Shown here one piece after another: positions 38,801 through 43,969 of a DNA stretch of 43,969 nt. The stretch lies in the IMG/VR virus record IMGVR_UViG_3300044695_003744, positions 1 to 43,969 of that record. One strand, 5' to 3'. The notes below the pieces were generated by a model. It saw only the letters and a program-made list of their open reading frames with translations. It did not search any database and was not told where the DNA came from. The translations under genes were made by a program, and so were the position numbers. Within the stretch, counting starts at the first letter, position 1; each line of letters begins with the position of its first letter. The DNA comes from a virus.

Positions 38801-41667
38801 TCATCTTCATAAAGTCTAAAACTACTTGCATCAATATATCCAATATAATATTGGTTTTTACTAACAAGTCCACCAATTACTTGTTGGGGAATGCTTTGTT
38901 CATTTCCAATATAAACGACACTTTCTCCATTAATAAATGGGTGTGCAGGTATTGTAATTACGCTAGTTGCAGTATTTACTGAACTACCTACATTAAACTG
39001 TTGTTGTACTAAGAGTGGTTTAAAGTTTGATGTTACATCATTATCATTGTCATCGAAGAATCTTAGTACATATAGATCTTGTTCAGATCTCCCAAGTCCA
39101 ACAGTTTTAAGAGTCTGAAGTCCTCCAGAAACTCCCGTTGCAGCAACTCTACCTCTATCAAATGTAAATGAATTTGGACTGAATCCGGTAGATCTAAGAG
39201 CATAATAACCAAAGTTAGTTGCTGAGTTGGTAATTGATAGATAGCCGCCAGACTGTGTTAATGAACCATATCGACAGAAGATCTGGAAACAAGAAACAAC
39301 CTGAGCATAACCATCATTAATTGTTCTCCAACCAATACCACCAAACGAAACCATGGTAAAGGTTGCTGCGACCATGGACTTACCGAATTTAGGTAAATCG
39401 CCAACTGGTGGTTTTTCTGCTTCTTCAGGTATTGCAGGAATATTGTTATCCTGAACTTTAGATCCATCTACTAAAATACCATTTCCACCAAGGAATGAAA
39501 GAATGGAACAGTTCTGGATATATGGAGATTGGGTAATTTTTAATTTACCTAATTGAGCAGTTCCCCCTCCATCATAATAATGTTGTATTGTTGTAATTCC
39601 TGCTTTGATCGTAAATTCTACAGGAGATCCAGTAGAAATAATATCAAAATCACGTTGACCATTTGCATTCGATTCTGGGTAGAAAACTGTTGTAACTCCA
39701 GCATCATAATTGCAAGTAAATCCTAATCCGGAAAGTCTTACTACTTGTCCTTTAATCAATTGGTGAGGAATATCAGTAGTTATTGTTGTAATTCCAGTCG
39801 CATTATTATAATAAGCATCAACTACGTTAACAATGGTTCCACCATATCCAACTCTATTAACAGATGAATCAAATGGATCATCAAAAGCAACAGTATAATC
39901 AAATGTATGTTGTGGAACTCCATCAATAACATAATCTTTCATTGAAATGTTTGTTATATAACAACCATTTCTTACTCTGAATAAATCTTGTCCTGCATGT
40001 AAAGGTCTTACAATGGTATTTCTGAGTGAATCACCTGAAACAGAAATGCCATCTGCAACAATAAGAGGGTTGTTTTCTACATAATCTCCACCTTGAACAA
40101 ATACGGTAACCGCATCTAGAGTTTCTGGTTGTGGATAAGTTTTTGTTGGTGCAAAGCCAATTCCACCAGAAATAATAGCTGTTGTAATTCCAACATATGA
40201 ACCTATTGCAGACCAAACATTAGCGCAAGATGCAATACTATAACTATCTTTATCAACTGTTTGATCATACGCAATAGTAAGATCATATTGTTGAGTAAGA
40301 ACTAACTGATATGTTGTTGGTACTGCAGTATTGTTTATGATATATCTAGAAATAGTAGTAATATATTGGAAGGCAGCTACGGTTTCTGTAAGTCTATCAT
40401 CAAATGAAGCCTTTACAAGTTGATAGTATTTAATTGTTGCATCAACAGTTTTTGAATTTCCTCCATAAGCTAAGTCATGGATAAATCCATCTAAAATGTA
40501 TCCAATATAAAGTTTAGCGTTATTTGAATTGTATCCTGGATCTCCAACTATGGATGGATATTGATTTTGAATATATGCAACAACTTCTGCCTTAATAAAT
40601 TCTTTGTTTAATTTTACTAGATTGGAACCATCTATAAATCTAGAATCGACAGTATTTTTTAGCCTTTGTGAGGCAAGTTGCAATCCTCTCCGTATAGTTT
40701 GTACTGGTAAAATTCTACCATCGTTACTATCATCACCGTCAAGAGCCGATACTACAATTCTAGTTTGTGCAGATGAACCAGCCGAACCAAAGGTAACATT
40801 TCCAGCTCCATCAGTTATTAGAGCTTGGCCGGGTCTACCATCTACAGTTGGGAAACTTAATCCACTAATAATTGCAGATTCTAATGTTGAAATTCCTATA
40901 ACATTTATAGCACTTAGGATACCTGCCTTACCTGTTATTGTACCATCTAGTACTAAATCGGATCCAAAACCTACAAAACCATCTACATAAAGACTTTGGC
41001 CAATACCAACACTTCTATCAACATTTAGGTTGTCATTAAGTTGTACAGAACCATCTACCTCTAGAGTGCCACCTATTTCAGTAAAAGAAGATACACTTAA
41101 GGTATTGCCTATACTAACAGAACCAGTTAAAGAAGATTTACCACCTACACTAAGACTTGCTCCTACACCTAAGTTATAACCAATTTGACCAGCACCACCA
41201 GCGGTTAAATTGGAACCTATTCCTACGGATGTTCCTACAGAAAGGCTACTTCCTATAGAAACAGCAGCTCCAACTACTAAACTAGACCCAATGGAAACAC
41301 CATTGACGACGGATAAATCGGAACCAAATCCAGCTAAGCCACCAACACTTAGGTCTCTAGTTACTGTTATATTTTTTTGAGCAAGTAGATTTGATGAAAA
41401 TCCAACTGCTCCTGCAACATCTAATCCATCTTGCAAAAAGGTAGATCTATTAACAGTAAGATTATCCTCAACAATAACAGATCCAGCAATTGTTCCACCA
41501 ACCGAATTGGTAAAATCTGTTCTTAACAACTCAAATCCATTTGGTTGCGAACCATCGTGAACATGAACTGATTTGTTGGTAGTATTTACAGTAAGTTCAC
41601 CGGACGCGCCAGTAAAAGCTACGTGTTCTTCCTTTGTACCTCTTCTGAGTTGTACCTGTTTAGTCAT
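35824..41667 (-). CDS. Giant tail fibre / virion protein with beta-helix repeats (1947 aa)
   Basis: A protein of 1947 residues. Residues 1-45 (VQLRRGTKEEHVAFTGASGEL...VHVHDG) match the N-terminal domain seen in the major tropism determinant and other phage fibres. Residues about 60-270 are short tandem repeats of the type .VGIGSSL.V.GSV, expected to form a triangular beta helix. Near 300 starts a pectate-lyase-like region with VVSALDGDDSNDGRILPVQTI, FVQGGDYVENNPL and IVRPLHAGQDLF. Later parts contain repeated beta modules. The C-terminus (FLGGTSRADVEGAI) resembles fibre ends. It is probably a long tail fibre or baseplate-attached spike; no enzymatic activity can be claimed. Confidence 0.88.
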   Translation of the reverse strand: MTKQVQLRRGTKEEHVAFTGASGELTVNTTNKSVHVHDGSQPNGFELLRTDFTNSVGGTIAGSVIVEDNLTVNRSTFLQDGLDVAGAVGFSSNLLAQKNITVTRDLSVGGLAGFGSDLSVVNGVSIGSSLVVGAAVSIGSSLSVGTSVGIGSNLTAGGAGQIGYNLGVGASLSVGGKSSLTGSVSIGNTLSVSSFTEIGGTLEVDGSVQLNDNLNVDRSVGIGQSLYVDGFVGFGSDLVLDGTITGKAGILSAINVIGISTLESAIISGLSFPTVDGRPGQALITDGAGNVTFGSAGSSAQTRIVVSALDGDDSNDGRILPVQTIRRGLQLASQRLKNTVDSRFIDGSNLVKLNKEFIKAEVVAYIQNQYPSIVGDPGYNSNNAKLYIGYILDGFIHDLAYGGNSKTVDATIKYYQLVKASFDDRLTETVAAFQYITTISRYIINNTAVPTTYQLVLTQQYDLTIAYDQTVDKDSYSIASCANVWSAIGSYVGITTAIISGGIGFAPTKTYPQPETLDAVTVFVQGGDYVENNPLIVADGISVSGDSLRNTIVRPLHAGQDLFRVRNGCYITNISMKDYVIDGVPQHTFDYTVAFDDPFDSSVNRVGYGGTIVNVVDAYYNNATGITTITTDIPHQLIKGQVVRLSGLGFTCNYDAGVTTVFYPESNANGQRDFDIISTGSPVEFTIKAGITTIQHYYDGGGTAQLGKLKITQSPYIQNCSILSFLGGNGILVDGSKVQDNNIPAIPEEAEKPPVGDLPKFGKSMVAATFTMVSFGGIGWRTINDGYAQVVSCFQIFCRYGSLTQSGGYLSITNSATNFGYYALRSTGFSPNSFTFDRGRVAATGVSGGLQTLKTVGLGRSEQDLYVLRFFDDNDNDVTSNFKPLLVQQQFNVGSSVNTATSVITIPAHPFINGESVVYIGNEQSIPQQVIGGLVSKNQYYIGYIDASSFRLYEDDSLTRLVSLGSTFVGINTFLKNNQDFFAYEIIDAHNVYQRVSLASTSSTLKFVSGREVTQVLAGGGTAVGIALTYLSSTRSLIVSVESVGGIKNLFSASSPNPIADHTASPISIGVTAVAGITTYFTVETKVDSTIPGNVIPDIGDLPETYKLHFHRPSIINSSSHTWEYSGSGIDYNALPQNGGKTIPSSEQVSEQGGRVYSSGTNELGDFKIGDFITAYNRTGNIIFNNKVTIGQLDSLRLSLSGGTVIEEFSSDVNLGETEIGGPLNKRVSTQLAVRTFMNNRLGDFIDKRVSTSAIPNNIVQLNASGQINADLIPPKVVNFITVTTIGGKTSLVNYIPAANIRQGDTAAEPENSYVLVQDTIQEYLILDSPTTNYNFLNGDTVTSALSAGNAIGIVTAPTSVAYGTTGLVKGVPLNLTSLSGGSGYTSPGIYTGVSLNSVTGIGTSITATVTVSAAGTVSNVAISTGGRYYATGNVLTLNNPALIGGRTGGSNFQITIGNVETRLYLKLTNNQKFPGSTALPDYIQDRNAVAISTNLSTVVTKTFDPTDYNTGGNVDFFNNRIIIDNTNLGDGDPVIYRNNGGNSIGGLINGNTYYIKKVGIGSVQVFNTYAIASPISLTSSGTGTHSLIRNTIDENKNTLVFVNHGLASGDAIKVTGATPTGITTGGFYYVGSVTTNAFTFHTTQSDATQSANGVTLNAVGISTVGVGTTLTVTKQNVRYSATVNTSSALDSNWSLLAKSDIDASNIISGTVSPTRLGSGSATQDTFLAGNSAYQKVVKSVGIGTTQPIQVTATSFDSAPGGVGVNTYYGNINISLNRVASSLDTFSTLGVARFKTSTFTVGVDGQVSIKNSTTGDIDAATLGSQSPSYYIDPANLSAAVPITKGGTGLTGLPASGAILLGNGTAFNQTVNPTFTGNVVFNNGIAISGIVTATRFVSNVAQGTAPVSVASSTVCTNLNANFLGGTSRADVEGAIEDAKAFAYFIGVS

Positions 41668-41702
41668 AGTACCACGGGTAAACGCAAATCTTTCTTCTGT
41701 TT

Positions 41703-41710
41703 TATTTATG
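41703..41710 (-). promoter_or_regulatory. T4-type late promoter
   Basis: CATAAATA on the minus strand, 36 bases before the ATG at 41667, in the short gap after the preceding fibre gene. Confidence 0.45.
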
Positions 41711-41720
41711 GAGGTTTTAA

Positions 41721-43969
41721 TTAGATGATGATAACATAAGATCTTGGAATCTGATACGGATTATTAATACTAATTGAAGATGAATTCAATTGATCGATAA
41801 ATACTGTTCCCATTCCAATATAAGTGGATCTACCAAAAGATTCAAATCCACTTGAGATGGTAAATATACTTCTATTTCCGACAAGAGTTTCATGATATGT
41901 AGCACTTTCATTACCGATTCCATAAACATTAATGGATCCAGAAGTTCTTGGTGATGGTATAAATCTGATATTTGGATGGACGAGTTCTCCAGAAATAGAA
42001 ATAGAACCAATTCCAGAATATATGCTGGATTTTTTGATCCTAGATTCTGCATTACCATAAAGATTAGTGGTGGTAATTCCAAAATATGGATATTCTTTGT
42101 TGAATGCAACCTTCGAAGATCCAGAAACAACAAATAGAACACTATTATTAATACTGGTACTGGAGTATAATTTAGATTCAGTAGATCCAGAAAGTGCAAA
42201 TAAAGTTCCCTTACCTACATACGAATCGACATCATATACTTGACTTGCAGATAATTCGAATATAGTTCCTACACCAACATAGGAGTTTATTTTTCTTATT
42301 CTTCCAATAGATTCCGAAATTTGAATATTACCGAGACCAATATACTCATTAGTGTGTATTTGATTGGTGTTTGCAAATCCAAAGACATTGAATAGTTGTG
42401 TAGATTCTGGTGGATTAGCTACAAATCTTATAGAAGCACTATTTTCATAATCACAAGTAATATCTTCGGAATCACAAGTATCATAAGTATTATCAACCAG
42501 ATGAGTTTTGAATCTGATTGTTCCTTGGCCAGAAATACTGGATGTAAATGTAACAACTGAGGAGGATTCTGCAAAGAGTATTTGACCAAATCCAGCATAA
42601 GCAAATCCCTTTCTTAGAACAGAATTTCCACTAAATTCATAAAGTACCTCTGTTTCAGGTGTTTGTGCAATAAATCTTTCTCTTGCAGTTCCAGATGTAT
42701 TAAAGAGAATTGTTTGTTCTGGAGTTTGAGAGGAAAGTGATTCTTGAGCACTTGAAGTTAGTTTGACTGAACCATTACCAGAATAACTAAAGGCTCTCCT
42801 ATTAACTCTTTGATCTGATAAAGTAATTGTTCCAGAGCCCGAATATGATTCGGTGTTCTTTTCAATTATTGGTTGAGTTTGAGTGGAAATCTGAATAAAT
42901 CCAGATCCAATATTTGCATATACTGCAATTTCTCTATTAAAAGATCTTCCGGAGAAGGTTATTAATCCGGAACCTGTATAATTCGTTCTTATAAAGCTTT
43001 CATTACCAAAACCAGATACAAATATAGATCCCTTAGCTTTGTATGGTAGAGTTGCCCTGTAAATTGATCCTGCATCAACAATCTGGATAATTCCCTTTCC
43101 AGCATTAGGATCTCCAGAATTTATTGGATAAACTGGGGAGTAATTTCTAGAATCTCCACTAAGAGAAATTATACCAGATCCAATATAAGTAGTTCTGGTG
43201 AAACTTTCAAACTTGGAACCAGAGATATTAATTGATCCAAAACCACCATATCTCTGTACAAAACTTTCTAGTCCAGAAGAGAACCCAAAGAGTGATCCAG
43301 TAGCAACATAAGAATCTACATCCTTCGTTATAGCTTGTCCATATATCTGGAAGATCTGAGTAGTGTCAGAAGAGAATGTAAGTTTAATATCAGAAGCAGA
43401 TCCAGAAATTTGAAATAGTTGAACTGACTTCAGATAATTTGAAGTAAATTTCTCTACAGCAGATCCAGAAATACTTAATGAACCATATGGAACTAATGGT
43501 TCGCTGTATCTGTAGCTTCTACTCTCTACTTTCTCCCCAAAGCTAAAGAGTGATCCAGAAGTTACATAAGTATCTGAATCTTTCTCTATAGCTTGTCCAT
43601 ATATCTGGAAGAGTTGGGTATTCTCTGTATAATATGTTCTAGTGTCAGAAGCAGATCCAGAAATTTCAAACAGTTGAGTTGATCCCGAATAGTCTGAAGT
43701 AGATCTTTCTACAGCAGATCCAGAAATACTTAATGAACCATATGGGTACTGATTACTAAGGATACTTTCAATAATGGAACCATGATCAATTGTAGATGTT
43801 GGATCATTAATGATAAATTCATAATCCTGGAGTCCAGTAAGATCATCGTCTACAACAGATCCATAGTCGTCTGTGGGATCGTCTACGGAGTCTTCGCTGT
43901 ATCTATAGGTCCTACTCTCTACTTTCTCGCCAAAGGTGAATAGAGAACCTTGGCCAATATAGGTATCCG
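41721..43969 (-). CDS. Giant repetitive fibre-like protein (C-terminal 749 residues; start outside window)
   Basis: One frame is open from the window edge to a TAA at 41721-41723. It codes for a highly repetitive protein. The basic unit, about 25-40 residues, is of the type YSGSGSISISG.A.ES, with variants YIGSGIISLSG, YVGKGTLFALSG and TTQLFQISGSAS. Dozens of copies follow each other, each two short beta strands separated by Gly/Ser, down to the end NPYQIPRSYVIII. This suggests a long fibrous beta solenoid or chain of small domains on the virion. Similar giant repeat proteins are known in cyanophages. Nothing enzymatic is visible. Confidence 0.88.
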   Translation of the reverse strand, partial: DTYIGQGSLFTFGEKVESRTYRYSEDSVDDPTDDYGSVVDDDLTGLQDYEFIINDPTSTIDHGSIIESILSNQYPYGSLSISGSAVERSTSDYSGSTQLFEISGSASDTRTYYTENTQLFQIYGQAIEKDSDTYVTSGSLFSFGEKVESRSYRYSEPLVPYGSLSISGSAVEKFTSNYLKSVQLFQISGSASDIKLTFSSDTTQIFQIYGQAITKDVDSYVATGSLFGFSSGLESFVQRYGGFGSINISGSKFESFTRTTYIGSGIISLSGDSRNYSPVYPINSGDPNAGKGIIQIVDAGSIYRATLPYKAKGSIFVSGFGNESFIRTNYTGSGLITFSGRSFNREIAVYANIGSGFIQISTQTQPIIEKNTESYSGSGTITLSDQRVNRRAFSYSGNGSVKLTSSAQESLSSQTPEQTILFNTSGTARERFIAQTPETEVLYEFSGNSVLRKGFAYAGFGQILFAESSSVVTFTSSISGQGTIRFKTHLVDNTYDTCDSEDITCDYENSASIRFVANPPESTQLFNVFGFANTNQIHTNEYIGLGNIQISESIGRIRKINSYVGVGTIFELSASQVYDVDSYVGKGTLFALSGSTESKLYSSTSINNSVLFVVSGSSKVAFNKEYPYFGITTTNLYGNAESRIKKSSIYSGIGSISISGELVHPNIRFIPSPRTSGSINVYGIGNESATYHETLVGNRSIFTISSGFESFGRSTYIGMGTVFIDQLNSSSISINNPYQIPRSYVIII
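43452..43969 (-). repeat. Recent DNA-level direct repeats within the giant fibre gene
   Basis: Near-identical DNA segments recur in register. The segment acagcagatccagaaatact starts at 43456 and 43711 (255 apart). The segment tagcttgtccatatatctgg starts at 43331 and 43589 (258 apart). Segment actctctactttctc starts at 43521 and 43914 (393 apart). All offsets are multiples of three, so the reading frame is kept. This points to recent expansion of fibre units by recombination. Confidence 0.8.

Noticed and set aside
40604-40990. Plus-strand ORF of 128 codons
   Set aside because: Antisense to the repeat region of the 1947-residue fibre gene, with no start signals.
41786-42199. Minus-strand ORF of 137 codons rich in Leu
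   Set aside because: Out-of-frame shadow of the repetitive fibre gene, whose own frame is open through the whole 2.2 kb and shows repeated YxGxGS units.
43331-43969. Direct repeats considered as a CRISPR-like array or integration site
   Set aside because: Repeats are irregular in spacing, in frame and encode fibre units; no constant repeat with unique spacers.

Overview
The window is a piece of a T4-like marine myovirus genome (Kyanoviridae-type cyanophage, or a close relative such as a pelagiphage). It is AT-rich and gene-dense, with genes overlapping by 1-50 bases and no gap above about 100 bases. All genes but one lie on the minus strand. The core order gp13-14-15-16-17-18-19-20-67-21-22-23-(gp19-like)-uvsY-uvsW-55-47-46 is that of marine T4-like phages. 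So are the additions: a VWA/HExxH peptidase, a DUF3110-like protein between gp47 and gp46, beta-repeat inserts, and EYD/KVWPS-type modules. I see no tRNA, CRISPR, insertion sequence or photosynthesis gene. The host is inferred, not proven; a Gram-negative marine bacterium, probably a cyanobacterium, fits best.

Layout, in coordinates. 1-1537: partial unknown protein with a 155-residue internal duplication. 1589-7521: replication/recombination and late-transcription block (peptidase, a 59-residue ORF, gp46, DUF3110-like, gp47, gp55 sigma), preceded by a clear sigma70-type promoter. 7566-10383: Sm-like small protein, UvsW, UvsY and a tail-tube-fold protein. 10455-26802: head, neck, tail and packaging genes. 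26830-32192: a heptose/glycan cassette. It holds HldD on the plus strand and, on the minus strand, a cupin, a HAD phosphatase, a PfkB heptose kinase, an HldE-type nucleotidyltransferase, a carbamoyltransferase and a GT9 glycosyltransferase. 32272-35771: two extraordinarily Cys-rich paralogues, an unknown protein between them and two small virion-like proteins. 35824-43969: two giant fibre-like proteins, the second running out of the window.

How it works together. gp55 made from the early promoter should direct transcription from the T4-type late promoters (NNTAAATA, best copies TATAAATA) seen just upstream of many structural genes. One such site also precedes the glycan cassette, so sugar-nucleotide synthesis and glycosyl/carbamoyl transfer appear to be late functions timed with virion assembly. 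They lie next to probable receptor-binding proteins. The most interesting inference is therefore a phage-encoded ADP-heptose system that decorates the virion (or the host envelope). Its two convergent arms end in strong terminators that each lie inside the coding sequence of the opposing gene.
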